From the NCBI RefSeq assembly GCF_027625475.1, contig NZ_CP115174.1, forward strand, positions 682,001 to 746,000: a stretch of DNA of 64,000 nt, in the 5' to 3' direction. The position numbers were made by a program, and so were the translations under genes. Numbering within the stretch: the first letter of the stretch is position 1; each line of letters starts with the position of its first letter. Source of the DNA: Sphingomonas abietis (lineage in GTDB: Bacteria; Pseudomonadota; Alphaproteobacteria; Sphingomonadales; Sphingomonadaceae). Under the pieces are notes generated by a model. The model made no database searches and had not been told where the DNA came from. It saw only the letters and a program-made list of their open reading frames with translations. Shown here piece after piece: positions 18,976 through 28,495 of this stretch.

Positions 18976-20154
18976 TTCAATCAACCGCATCCGACCGACC
19001 ACTGCCCCGCTCCCGGCTACGACGATCGCAAGTCGGCGGCGATCGCGCGGACCGCTCAAGGCTCCGAACCAATGCGGGTCGTCCGCGAATTCGCCAAAGC
19101 GCGCGCCCTGCTGCGCGATCCCAATGCGCGCCAGGCCGGCTTCCTTGCCGATCTCGTCAACAAAGTCTCGGTGACACGCCCCCCGATCCTCTACCAGCAC
19201 GGAGCCGAGCATCGCCGCCAGCGCGGCGCGACCGCGCGCTTCTTCGCGCCGCGCGTCGTGACATCGGGCTATCGAGCCTTGATGGTGACGACCAGCGACG
19301 AACTCGTCGATCGCTTCCAGAGATCGGGTAGCGCCGAACTGGACGTTATCGGGCTGGAGATGGCGGTGACGATCGCCGCCGAGATCGTGGGTCTGACCAA
19401 CAGCGATCGAGCCGCGATGGCCCGGCGGTTGGGCGCCCTGGTAACCGGAATGCCGCAGGGCGGATCGCGCCTGGCGATGATCCTCGGCTTCCTCCGCGGT
19501 CAGATGCGGGCATTGAACTTCCTCTGGTGCGACGTGCAGCCGGCGATCCGCAGCCGGCGGCGGCAGCCCCGCGACGACGTCATCTCGCACCTGCTGGACG
19601 AGAGCTACAGCGATCGCGAGATCCTGACCGAGTGTCTCACTTATGGAGCCGCCGGCATGGTGACGACGCGCGAGTTTATCACGATGGCGGCATGGCATCT
19701 GCTTGACGATGACGCGCTGCGCGCCCGCTTCCTCCAGGGCAATGAGGCTTCGAGAATCGCGATCCTCGAAGAGATCCTTCGGCTCGAGCCGGTGGTCGGT
19801 ATGCTGTTTCGCAGGATCGGCACGCCCGCCGGCAACGGTCCGGAGCCCGTGGTTGCGCTGGACGTGCGCGGCGCGAATAGCGACGAGGCGGCGGTCGGGG
19901 CATGCCCGCACCGGCTCAATCCCGACCGCAAGCCTGCCGACAAAGTGGGGGGCGCCGGGCTCGCGTTCGGCGACGGAGAACATCGTTGCCCGGGGGCGCA
20001 GGTCGCCCTGCAGGAAACGGCGATCTTCCTCGATCGGCTGCTGCGGGTGCCGGGCATCCGTCTCGCCCGCACGCCTGACGTCGGCTGGAACGGGCTGATC
20101 GCCGGCTACGAACTACGCGGCGCGACGCTTACCTGTGACAGGGTGGTAGCATGA
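18973..20154 (+). CDS. Cytochrome P450
   Basis: 393 residues, normal for a soluble bacterial P450. The heme loop is LAFGDGEHRCPGAQVALQE, with the ligand Cys in RCPG. The K-helix ExxR is in ILEEILRLEP, and the I-helix oxygen-activation region reads YGAAGMVTTREF, ending in the expected Thr. The family hydroxylates small hydrophobic molecules using electrons from ferredoxin and reductase; neither partner is nearby. Its stop overlaps the next start by 4 bp (ATGA). It is likely controlled by the divergent TetR. Confidence 0.9.
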   Translation: MFNQPHPTDHCPAPGYDDRKSAAIARTAQGSEPMRVVREFAKARALLRDPNARQAGFLADLVNKVSVTRPPILYQHGAEHRRQRGATARFFAPRVVTSGYRALMVTTSDELVDRFQRSGSAELDVIGLEMAVTIAAEIVGLTNSDRAAMARRLGALVTGMPQGGSRLAMILGFLRGQMRALNFLWCDVQPAIRSRRRQPRDDVISHLLDESYSDREILTECLTYGAAGMVTTREFITMAAWHLLDDDALRARFLQGNEASRIAILEEILRLEPVVGMLFRRIGTPAGNGPEPVVALDVRGANSDEAAVGACPHRLNPDRKPADKVGGAGLAFGDGEHRCPGAQVALQETAIFLDRLLRVPGIRLARTPDVGWNGLIAGYELRGATLTCDRVVA

Positions 20155-20579
20155 TCCGGGTGACGGGCTGGCTCGCTGCCGGCGTCGCGTTGCTAGCGCT
20201 GGCAACATCGGCATCGGCGTACGCGCCAGCGACCCCCGCCGGCCGCTGGCTGACCGAGGATGGCAAAGCGGTCGTCGAGATCATGCCGTGCGGTGCGGCA
20301 TTGTGTGGGGCGATCTTGCGAATCCTCAAGCGCGATCCGGATGCGCCCCGGACTGACATCCACAATGCCGATCCGCGTCTCCGGCAACGTCCGATGGACA
20401 ATCTCACGATCCTCAGCGGCTTCGTGCCTGACAGGTCGCGCTGGCGGGGTCAGGTTTATGATCCGCGCAGTGGGCGGACCTACAAGTCATTCGTCGACGT
20501 TCGCCCGGACGGCACGCTCGTGCTCACCGGCTGCATCTGGATGCTTTGCCAGACCCAGACCTGGCAAAGGGTGCGCTGA
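20151..20579 (+). CDS. DUF2147-like exported small protein
   Basis: 142 residues with a signal peptide (GWLAAGVALLALATSASAYA). The mature part has the DUF2147 pattern: PAGRWLTEDGKAVVEIMPCG, then a GQVYDPRSGRTYKSFVDV segment and a final CIWMLCQTQTWQRV. The Cys residues at the strand ends may form disulfides in the periplasm. Function unknown. It is translationally coupled to the P450 gene (4-bp overlap), an unusual partnership. Confidence 0.8.
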   Translation: MIRVTGWLAAGVALLALATSASAYAPATPAGRWLTEDGKAVVEIMPCGAALCGAILRILKRDPDAPRTDIHNADPRLRQRPMDNLTILSGFVPDRSRWRGQVYDPRSGRTYKSFVDVRPDGTLVLTGCIWMLCQTQTWQRVR

Positions 20580-20638
20580 ACCAGCGTGCGTGCCTCCGCT
20601 TGCCGCCTGGGGAACCGCTCATCGATATGTAAGGAACG

Positions 20639-21769
20639 ATGATGGACAACCATAGCCGATCGTTAAGAGAGACCGAACGTGGACCGAGATTCGCATGGAG
20701 AAAGCGATCGCTTCTCGCCGGGTTGACGATCGGCATCGGCGGTTTAGCCGCGGTCGCCGGACTTCGTCGAATGAGATCTTACGTCGATCCGTACCACGCC
20801 AAGGTAGAAGCTGCCGGCTATATCCAGAAGGCCGCCCACATCAACGGGATCACGTTGAGTTATGCCGAGGGGCCTGACAACGGACCACCGCTAATCCTGC
20901 TTCACGCTCAGCTACTCGACTGGTTCAGCTATAGCAGGGTGATGCCGGCTCTCGCCAGGTCGTTCCACGTCTATGCGATCGATTACCCGGGCCACGGCAA
21001 AACCGTTACGCCCGCCGACTATCCGATGACCGCCAACCAGATCGGGTCCGATCTGGGCGATTTCATCGCCCGTGCGATCGGCGAGCCCGTCTATGTAACG
21101 GGCAATTCCTCAGGCGGTCTGCTGGCGGCCTGGCTCGCAGCCAATCGGCCGGAGTTGGTGAAGGCCGCATTGCTCGAGGACCCGCCCCTGTTCTCGGCCG
21201 AGTATCCCCGGATCAAGCAGACTGTCGCCAACCGGGCCTTCGTGACGAGCTATACGGCCGCGACCCAGGATCATCCGGATGACTTCCTGCTCTACTGGAT
21301 TGATGGCAACGCGCCATTCTTCCGAAAGAACATCGGCCCCGGGACGCCGTTCCTCCTCACCCGGGCGGTAAAGGCCTATCGCAGAGCCAATCCGGGCAAG
21401 CCGGTGGAGATCGGACCAGTGCCGAACAGCACCGTGCGGATGCTGCTGCGCGGCCTCGATCAATACGACGCCCGTTTCGGGGCGTCCTTCTACGACGGAA
21501 CCTGGAACGAGGGTTTCGACCATGCCGAAGCCCTGCAGAAGATCGCATGCCCGACGCTGCTGATGCAGGCCAACGCCACGACGCTTCCGGACGGTACGCT
21601 CAATGGCGCGATGAGCGAGAAGGAGGCAACGCGCGCCATGTCGCTGCTCAAGAACGGCAAATACATCAAGATCGATGCGAGCCATGTAGTCAACCTCGAC
21701 AAGCCGGACGAGTTTGTCGCTACGCTCGATGGCTTCTTCTTGGCAGGTGATGGCCCGAATTCCTTGTAA
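20639..21769 (+). CDS. Alpha/beta hydrolase with N-terminal membrane anchor
   Basis: 376 residues; two ATGs in tandem (20639, 20642) follow AAGGAA. A hydrophobic stretch (LLAGLTIGIGGLAAVAGL) after a basic N-terminus could be a membrane anchor or uncleaved signal. The hydrolase fold shows LILLHAQLLDWFSY, IDYPGHGKT, a nucleophile elbow VTGNSSGGLLAAWLA and a late His in IDASHVVNLDKP. It may hydrolyse an ester or epoxide; the substrate is unknown. It lies 59 bp after the DUF2147 gene and probably belongs to the P450 operon. Confidence 0.82.
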   Translation: MMDNHSRSLRETERGPRFAWRKRSLLAGLTIGIGGLAAVAGLRRMRSYVDPYHAKVEAAGYIQKAAHINGITLSYAEGPDNGPPLILLHAQLLDWFSYSRVMPALARSFHVYAIDYPGHGKTVTPADYPMTANQIGSDLGDFIARAIGEPVYVTGNSSGGLLAAWLAANRPELVKAALLEDPPLFSAEYPRIKQTVANRAFVTSYTAATQDHPDDFLLYWIDGNAPFFRKNIGPGTPFLLTRAVKAYRRANPGKPVEIGPVPNSTVRMLLRGLDQYDARFGASFYDGTWNEGFDHAEALQKIACPTLLMQANATTLPDGTLNGAMSEKEATRAMSLLKNGKYIKIDASHVVNLDKPDEFVATLDGFFLAGDGPNSL

Positions 21770-21799
21770 CCGCCGTTCAGTCGGCGTTCGCTTTGGGCG

Positions 21800-22150
21800 C
21801 GTTCCGTCTTCCGCCTCCAGCATCCTCATAGATGCTGGGCGCGTCGGCATAGCCACCACCTTGGCGCGAGATGGGAGCCGTCTCCGAGATGATGAGGCAG
21901 CCTGCCCCTGCGCTCTAGCCCAAGGTCGCAAGCACGTAGTCCTCGGCACCGAGCGGATCGAGTATGACGCGGATTCTTTCCTGCTGACGTCCATCGATCT
22001 CCCGAGCATGTCTCATGTCATCGAGGCCAGCCCGTTAGGTCCATTCGTCGCGATCATGCTGAACCTGCCTGGCGGGGCAGCAGGTGCTTCGGGATTTGCT
22101 CGACGGCGAAGGCGCGAACCCGGCTATTCCAGTTCATATCCTGCGGCGGA
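21800..22150 (+). pseudogene. Remnant of AraC-type regulator (AraC_N domain)
   Basis: One frame reads QGRKHVVLGTERIEYDADSF, then LLTSIDLPSMSHVIEASPLG and FVAIMLNLP, a clear match to the AraC_N ligand domain (VTLG...YDPGQYLLTSIDLPV...). After about 22075 the likeness continues in another frame as VLRDLLDGEGANPA, showing a frameshift, and the DNA-binding domain is missing. No intact start is visible. The rest of the 545-bp gap between 21770 and 22314 holds nothing else I can identify. Confidence 0.65.
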
Positions 22151-22314
22151 GAACTGGAGTGAACGTGGCGTGTGATGGCACGTTGCCCTGTTGGGACATT
22201 TGCCGTTTGCTCGACCGTTGCGTCACGGTCGCGTACCGTCACAAAACCTTTTGCCACGGGCGTTGCCATGTTCGATATGCGGGCTGAGGGGGGGCCTCTA
22301 ATATCGAGACGTGA

Positions 22315-25300
22315 ATGCCGCTGACAACCGTTCCGCGTTCCATTGCCGCGCCAAAATCCGGATTCGACTGGCGAACGGCTGCGGGCCTGGCGTTAGTCAT
22401 CATCTTCTTCATCGCCAGTGGCTGGGTCGCGATCTCGAACATCAAGACGCTTAGGGACGACGCCGCCCAGATCCAGCATTCGCATGAGGTTATCGCGGCG
22501 CTCGACGAGCTGCTATCCACCGTGCAGGACGCCGAAACGGGACAGCGCGGCTTCCTGCTAACAAGCCGAGAGCAATACCTAGGGCCCTATAACGAGGCGG
22601 TAGAGCGCGCCGGCCCAAAACTGGATCAGATTGGGGCGCTGACTCGCGACAATGGCATCCAGCAGCAAAGGCTGGTCCTGTTGCGGCGACACGTCGAAGG
22701 CAAGCTCGCCGAACTCAAGCAGACCATCGATCTGCGCCGCAGCGCTGGGCCCGCGGCGGCCCTCGCGGTTGTTCTGACCGACCGAGGCAAGGCCGAGATG
22801 GACGCGATCCGAACCCAGCTCGATCAGATGCAGCAGGAGGAAGCGCGGCTTCGGCAAGTTCGCTTGGACGACATGGCCGGCGCGTACCGCACGGCATGGG
22901 TCAGCGGCGTCGCATCCTGCCTGCTCGGCGTCGCCCTCACCCTCCTCATCGGCTTCTTGATTCGCCGCGCGGCTTTGGCGCGCGATCGCCAGCAATGGCT
23001 GCAGTCGGGGCAGGCCGAACTCGCATCCGCCATGTTGGGAGATCCTGCCACGGATCGATTGGGTGACAGCATCCTCATCTTTTTGACCCGTTTCCTGGGC
23101 GCGCACGGCGGGGTGATGTTTGCAGGTGAGGGCAACCATTATCGTCGGGTGGCAACCCACGGCGTGCCTGCGGAGGCGCGGATCGTCGAACGTTTCGTTC
23201 TTGGCGATGGTCTGCTTGGCAGGGTCGCCGCCGATCGAAACGCCATCACCGTGTCCGATATTCCGGAGGACTACCTGACCATCGGATCCGCCCTCGGCCA
23301 GGCGAAGCCCCGGCATCTCACCATCTCGCCCGCTTGCGCCGACGATATCGTGCAGGGCGTAGTCGAACTCGGCTTCCTGCAGCCTATCGGTGACCATGTC
23401 CTCGCCTTCCTCGACCAGGCGTCGGTCGCGATCGGCACTGCGCTTCGGTCGGCGCGCTTTCGCACCGAGTTGCAGAACCTGCTCGAGGAGACCCAGCGAC
23501 AGTCCGAGGAACTGCAGGTTCAGAGCGAAGAGCTTCGCGTCTCGAACGAAGAGCTGGAGGAGCAGGGCCGGGCGCTCAAGGAATCGCAGGCGCGCCTCGA
23601 ACAGCAGCAGGTCGAACTCGAACAGACCAATGCCCAGCTGGAAGAGCAGGCGCAGCAGCTCGAGACCCAGCGCGACGATCTTGCGCGCTCGAATTCGGTA
23701 GTGGAACTCAAAGCGCGGGAGCTTGAGCAGGCTAGCCGATACAAGTCAGACTTCCTCGCCAACATGTCGCACGAGCTGCGAACCCCGCTCAACTCGCTGC
23801 TCATCCTCTCCAAACTGCTCGGCGACAATCGCGACGGCAACCTGTCGGACGAGCAGGTCAAATTTGCCCAGACGATCCAGTCGTCGGGCAACGACCTGCT
23901 AACACTGATCAACGACATCCTCGATCTATCGAAGATCGAGGCCGGCCACGTCGAGGTTCGCCCAGAGGCGGTGCCGCTGGAGCGTTTCGGCGCTGATATG
24001 CGTCGGCTGTTCCAGCCGATCGCCGATGAGCGCGGCCTTCGGCTCGATATTGAAATCGGCGACGCGTGTCCCGAGGCAATTGACACCGATCGGCAGCGCC
24101 TGGATCAGATCCTTAAAAACCTGCTGTCCAATGCCTTCAAATTTACCGAGACGGGCGGCGTCGCGCTGGAGATCGCCTGCCATGGTGATCGGGTCACTCT
24201 CACCGTCGCCGATACCGGCATCGGTATTGCAGAGGATCAGCAGCGCGCGATCTTTGAGGCGTTTCACCAGGCGGATGGAACGATCAGTCGGAAATATGGC
24301 GGCACTGGCCTTGGCCTGTCGATCTCGCGCGAATTGGCACGCCTGCTCGGCGGCAGCATATCTCTTACCAGCAAAGCGGGCGAAGGCAGTCGCTTCACCC
24401 TTGATATCCCGATCGCCTACGATCCTTCTTTGGTTGCAGCGCGCGAAGAGCCGGCGGTGCGCCCGCCTGTCGCATCCGAGACCGCTGCTCGACCGAGCGC
24501 ATCCGCGAGACCGGCCATGCTACCACGCCGGGTCGACGACGACCGCGACACCCTCGGATCGGGCCAACGAATCCTGCTCGTCATCGAAGATGATCCGAGC
24601 TTTGCCGGCATTGTTCGTGACCTCGCTCACGAAATGGGCTTCCAGTGCCTCGTCGCGGGGACGGCGGAAGAGGCGCTTCAGCTGGCTCGGCAATATAAGC
24701 CAAGCGCCGTCGTCCTTGATGTCGGCCTGCCGGATCAGTCTGGCCTGGCCGTACTCGACCGTTTGAAGACGGATGTGACGACCCGGCATATCCCGGTGCA
24801 TGTCGTGTCCGGTGCCGACCACAGTCAAACCGCCCTTGCGCTTGGCGCGATTGGCTACCTCGTGAAGCCGGTCAAACGGGAAGAGCTGGCGGACGTGCTG
24901 GAGGCGCTTGCGGCCAAGCTCTCGCGCAGCGTCAGACGCGTGCTGATCGTCGAGGACGATCCTGTCCAGCAGGATGCTGTCTCCAAACTGCTTTCCTCAG
25001 GCGATGTCGAGACGGTCGGCGCTTCGACCGCCGCTGAGTGCCTGGAGCGGCTGCGCGATGAGACGTTCGACTGCATGGTGCTGGACCTGAGCCTGCCCGA
25101 TGCGTCCGGCTATGCACTGCTGGAAAAATTGCATGAGGACGGCAGCCATGGCTTCCCACCGGTCATCGTCTACACAGGGCGCGATCTAACGGCGCAAGAC
25201 GAGCAGAAGCTGCGTCGCTATTCGGATTCGATCATCATCAAGGGCGCGCGTTCCCCCGAGCGGCTGCTCGATGAGGTGTCGCTCTTCCTTCACCAGGTGG

Positions 25301-25752
25301 TGACCGATCTGCCGCCCGAGCAACAGAAGATGATCCAGAAAGCCCGCAGCCGCGACGCCGTGCTGGAAGGGCGTCGCATCCTCGTGGTCGAGGATGATGT
25401 CCGTAACATCTACTCGCTAACCAACATCCTCGAGCCTCGTGGCGCCGTGATCGAGATCGCCCGGAACGGCCGCGAGGCGATCGAAGCGCTCAACAAGGCA
25501 GGCGAAGCAGGCGGCGATGCGATCGACCTCGTCCTCATGGACGTGATGATGCCGGTGATGGATGGCCTCACCGCAACACGCGAAATCCGCAAGGATCCGC
25601 GTTGGAAGAAGCTGCCGATCATCACGCTCACGGCAAAGGCCATGCCGGACGATCAGAAGCAGTGTGTCGAGGCTGGAGCGAGCGACTACATGGCCAAGCC
25701 GCTGGATGTGGACAAGCTGCTCTCGCTCGTCCGCGTCTGGATGCCCCGCTGA
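22315..25752 (+). CDS. CHASE3 hybrid histidine kinase with three receivers
   Basis: 1145 residues. A transmembrane helix near residues 20-40, a CHASE3 segment with DAETGQRGFLLTSREQYLGP, a second helix near 205-225, a GAF-like region (about 230-385), a long Gln/Glu-rich coiled coil (about 390-475), then HisKA (FLANMSHELRTPLNSLL) and HATPase (NLLSNAFKFTETGG, DTGIGIA, GGTGLGLSIS). Three receivers follow with phospho-Asp in VVLDVGLPD, MVLDLSLPD and VLMDVMMPV. It senses a periplasmic or membrane signal. It opens a tight operon with CheR, CheB and a second kinase, a chemosensory-like module without a methyl-accepting protein. Confidence 0.9.
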   Translation: MPLTTVPRSIAAPKSGFDWRTAAGLALVIIFFIASGWVAISNIKTLRDDAAQIQHSHEVIAALDELLSTVQDAETGQRGFLLTSREQYLGPYNEAVERAGPKLDQIGALTRDNGIQQQRLVLLRRHVEGKLAELKQTIDLRRSAGPAAALAVVLTDRGKAEMDAIRTQLDQMQQEEARLRQVRLDDMAGAYRTAWVSGVASCLLGVALTLLIGFLIRRAALARDRQQWLQSGQAELASAMLGDPATDRLGDSILIFLTRFLGAHGGVMFAGEGNHYRRVATHGVPAEARIVERFVLGDGLLGRVAADRNAITVSDIPEDYLTIGSALGQAKPRHLTISPACADDIVQGVVELGFLQPIGDHVLAFLDQASVAIGTALRSARFRTELQNLLEETQRQSEELQVQSEELRVSNEELEEQGRALKESQARLEQQQVELEQTNAQLEEQAQQLETQRDDLARSNSVVELKARELEQASRYKSDFLANMSHELRTPLNSLLILSKLLGDNRDGNLSDEQVKFAQTIQSSGNDLLTLINDILDLSKIEAGHVEVRPEAVPLERFGADMRRLFQPIADERGLRLDIEIGDACPEAIDTDRQRLDQILKNLLSNAFKFTETGGVALEIACHGDRVTLTVADTGIGIAEDQQRAIFEAFHQADGTISRKYGGTGLGLSISRELARLLGGSISLTSKAGEGSRFTLDIPIAYDPSLVAAREEPAVRPPVASETAARPSASARPAMLPRRVDDDRDTLGSGQRILLVIEDDPSFAGIVRDLAHEMGFQCLVAGTAEEALQLARQYKPSAVVLDVGLPDQSGLAVLDRLKTDVTTRHIPVHVVSGADHSQTALALGAIGYLVKPVKREELADVLEALAAKLSRSVRRVLIVEDDPVQQDAVSKLLSSGDVETVGASTAAECLERLRDETFDCMVLDLSLPDASGYALLEKLHEDGSHGFPPVIVYTGRDLTAQDEQKLRRYSDSIIIKGARSPERLLDEVSLFLHQVVTDLPPEQQKMIQKARSRDAVLEGRRILVVEDDVRNIYSLTNILEPRGAVIEIARNGREAIEALNKAGEAGGDAIDLVLMDVMMPVMDGLTATREIRKDPRWKKLPIITLTAKAMPDDQKQCVEAGASDYMAKPLDVDKLLSLVRVWMPR

Positions 25753-25754
25753 CC

Positions 25755-26579
25755 ATGTCCGACATCATCGAAGACATCGAAATCCGGTTGTTGCTGGAGG
25801 CGCTTTATCAGCGTTTCCACTACGACTTTCGTGATTATGCTCAGGCTTCGATCCGACGACGGCTTCGCCAGGCCCGCGACCAGATGGGCTTCGCCAATTT
25901 CTCGGCGCTGCAAGAGCATCTTCTGCACGACGACGACATGCTGCCTCGGCTGCTAGGCTATTTGACCGTTCAGGTCAGCGAGATGTTCCGCGACCCGAGC
26001 TTCTTCCGGACAATCCGCGAGAAGGTGGTGCCGCATTTGCGGACCTATCCCTCCCTCAAACTGTGGGTTGCGGGTTGTAGCGCTGGCGAAGAGCTATACT
26101 CCTACGTCATCCTCTTCCGGGAAGAGGGCCTGGAGGATCGAACCCTTTTCTACGCGACGGACATCAGCGAGGAAGCGCTGGCGGCCGCTTCGCGCGGGAT
26201 CTATTCGCTCGATCGCATCCGCACTTTCACTGAGAATCACCGGGCATCCGGCGGCAAATCGTCGCTGTCGGACTATTACACGAGCGCTTATGGCAATGCG
26301 GTTTTCGACAAGAGCTTGCGCGATCGCGTCGTGTTCTCCGATCACAGTCTCGTTACCGATGCCGTCTTTGGTGAGATGCAGCTTGTCTCCTGCCGCAACG
26401 TGATGATCTATTTCAATCGTGACCTGCAAGATCGCGCCATCGGTTTGTTCAGTGACTCACTCATGCGCAACGGGTTCCTCGCCCTTGGGTCCAAGGAAAA
26501 CCTGCGCTTTTCCCGCCACGCCGACGCCTTCGCCGATTTTGTCCGCGAGGAGAAGATTTATCAGAGGCGGGAACAATGA
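25755..26579 (+). CDS. CheR-type protein-glutamate methyltransferase
   Basis: 274 residues from ATG 25755, two bases after the kinase stop. The all-helical N-terminal domain (YDFRDYAQASIRRRLRQ) and the SAM-binding domain (LKLWVAGCSAGEELYSYVI, FYATDISEEALAAA, VSCRNVMIYF) match CheR; SEMFRDPSFF is the family signature. CheR methylates Glu side chains of chemoreceptors using SAM. No receptor gene is present, so it may act on a kinase in the same operon or elsewhere. Its end overlaps the CheB start by 4 bp. Confidence 0.9.
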   Translation: MSDIIEDIEIRLLLEALYQRFHYDFRDYAQASIRRRLRQARDQMGFANFSALQEHLLHDDDMLPRLLGYLTVQVSEMFRDPSFFRTIREKVVPHLRTYPSLKLWVAGCSAGEELYSYVILFREEGLEDRTLFYATDISEEALAAASRGIYSLDRIRTFTENHRASGGKSSLSDYYTSAYGNAVFDKSLRDRVVFSDHSLVTDAVFGEMQLVSCRNVMIYFNRDLQDRAIGLFSDSLMRNGFLALGSKENLRFSRHADAFADFVREEKIYQRREQ

Positions 26580-27151
26580 ACGGCGTTTCGCCGCGTGCCG
26601 TGGTCATTGGAGCCTCGGCTGGCGCGCTGCAGGCGCTCTCGCAAATTCTTCCCGAGCTCCCGTCGGACTTTCCCGTTCCGGTTCTTATCGTCGTCCATAT
26701 TCCGGCCGATCGCAGAAACATGCTGGCTCCCCTGTTTCAGGCGAAGTGTCGGATGCTTGTCCGCGAGGCCGAGGACAAGGAGCCTGCAATGGCGGGCACC
26801 ATCTACTTTGCGCCGCCGGGCTACCATCTCCTCGCCGAAGCGGACGGAACGCTGTCGCTATCGAGCGATGAGGAGGTGTTGTACTCGCGTCCCTCGGTCG
26901 ACGTCCTGTTCGAAAGCGCCGCCGACGCCTATGGTTCGAACGTCATCGGCATCATCCTTACGGGCGCCAATCCTGACGGCGCACAGGGATTGCGGGCGAT
27001 CGGCGAAGCGGGCGGCAGCGCGATCGTCGAGGATCCTGCCGGGGCCTACGCAGATACCATGCCCGAGGAAGCCCTGAAGGCATGTCCGACCGCGCAAGTC
27101 ATGACACTCGGCGAGATCGCAGCCCATCTGTTGAAAGTGTGCCCAGCATGA
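26576..27151 (+). CDS. CheB methylesterase catalytic domain without receiver
   Basis: 191 residues, only the CheB catalytic domain. Catalytic Ser in VIGASAGALQAL, His in VVHIPADRRNML and Asp in ILTGANPDGAQGL, which replaces the common LTGMGxDGAxG. The usual N-terminal receiver is missing and no in-frame remnant of one is visible, so activity is not switched by direct phosphorylation. It would remove methyl groups placed by the adjacent CheR. Four-bp overlaps on both sides show tight coupling. Confidence 0.88.
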   Translation: MNGVSPRAVVIGASAGALQALSQILPELPSDFPVPVLIVVHIPADRRNMLAPLFQAKCRMLVREAEDKEPAMAGTIYFAPPGYHLLAEADGTLSLSSDEEVLYSRPSVDVLFESAADAYGSNVIGIILTGANPDGAQGLRAIGEAGGSAIVEDPAGAYADTMPEEALKACPTAQVMTLGEIAAHLLKVCPA

Positions 27152-28308
27152 CGGCTGACCTCCATAAGGTATCGTTCCTTCTCGTCGATGATCTCGAAGA
27201 GAACCTGCTCTCGCTGGAGGCGCTCCTTAAGCGCGAGGACCTGGAGATCCTGAAGGCGCGCTCGGGGGAGGAAGCGCTCGAACTGTTGCTCCGACACGAC
27301 GTGGCACTCGCATTGCTCGACGTGCAGATGCCGGGGATGGACGGCTTCGAATTAGCGGAATTCCTGCGCGGCAGTGAGCGCACGAGGCATATCCCGATCA
27401 TCTTCGTGACGGCCGGCAGCGCCGATCAGCAGCGCCGTTTTCGCGGCTACGAGGCGGGTGCTGTCGATTTCATCCAGAAGCCGATCGAGGCGGACATTCT
27501 TCGTAGCAAGGCGAGCATCTTCTTCGATCTCTACCAGCAGCGTCAACAGATTGCTTCGCAGCGTGACAAGCTAGCCGAAGTGACCCAGGCGTTGCGCGAT
27601 GCCGACCGGCGTAAAGACGAATTCCTGGCTGTGTTGGGGCACGAGCTTCGCAATCCGGTGGCGGCGCTAGGGGCTGGCATTCATCTCCTCCAGAAGGCTC
27701 AGACACCAGATAGGACAGCGGCGATCTGCACGCAGATGGACCGCCAGCTCTTCCACCTGTCACGTCTGGTCGAGGACCTCCTCGACATTGCGCGGATCAG
27801 CGAGGGCAAGATCTCTCTTCAGAAACAACCGATCGAACTCGCGACCATCCTCCAGTCCGCGATCGAAGCTGCCGAGCCAAATCTGAAGACAGCGGGGCAT
27901 ACATTCAGCGTCGCGCTCCCGGATAAGCCGGTTTGGCTGGAGGCCGATCATACGAGGATGGCGCAGGTGATGGCCAATCTTCTTAACAACGCCGCCAAAT
28001 ATACCCCGCCGGGTGGTTCCGTGTCACTCACCGCGCGTCAGACAGACGGACACGTCCAGATTGATGTGGCGGATAATGGAGTAGGCATCCCCCTAGAAAT
28101 GCAGTCGCAGATCTTTCAGATCTTCGCTCAGGTGGATGAGCACCGCGAACAGTCTGCTGGTGGCTTAGGCATCGGCCTTGCACTTGTTCACCAGCTGGTC
28201 GCGCTGCACAACGGATCAATTGACGTGCAAAGCGAAGGTCAGGGCAAGGGAAGCACCTTCACGGTAAGGCTGCCCGTCGGAGAGGGTGTGCCGTCATCGG
28301 ATTTATGA
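27148..28308 (+). CDS. Receiver-histidine kinase (REC-HisKA-HATPase)
   Basis: 386 residues from ATG 27148, which overlaps the CheB stop by 4 bp. Receiver first (FLLVDDLEENLLSLE; LALLDVQMPGMDGFE; IIFVTAG; DFIQKPIE), then a coiled coil, a HisKA H-box (FLAVLGHELRNPVAALG) and HATPase (NLLNNAAKYTPPGG, DNGVGIP, GLGIGLALVHQL). It is a cytoplasmic kinase whose own receiver may be charged by the large hybrid kinase that begins the operon. The family is common in CheB/CheR-kinase clusters of alphaproteobacteria. Confidence 0.9.
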   Translation: MTADLHKVSFLLVDDLEENLLSLEALLKREDLEILKARSGEEALELLLRHDVALALLDVQMPGMDGFELAEFLRGSERTRHIPIIFVTAGSADQQRRFRGYEAGAVDFIQKPIEADILRSKASIFFDLYQQRQQIASQRDKLAEVTQALRDADRRKDEFLAVLGHELRNPVAALGAGIHLLQKAQTPDRTAAICTQMDRQLFHLSRLVEDLLDIARISEGKISLQKQPIELATILQSAIEAAEPNLKTAGHTFSVALPDKPVWLEADHTRMAQVMANLLNNAAKYTPPGGSVSLTARQTDGHVQIDVADNGVGIPLEMQSQIFQIFAQVDEHREQSAGGLGIGLALVHQLVALHNGSIDVQSEGQGKGSTFTVRLPVGEGVPSSDL

Positions 28309-28495
28309 AGCGGCCAAACAATGATTATGCTGCGGTTTGGCAACGGGGCATTGAGCGCAAAAGGGCCTGAGGAGCAAATCCCGTTGCCGTAAGGAGGACT
28401 GGATCGGAAGTAGAAATCCGGCTAAACTTTTAAATCTTCTGATAGTTTGCAGCAATTACTCAATTTTCGGGGTGAAAATCGGTGTCTGCTAGCAC

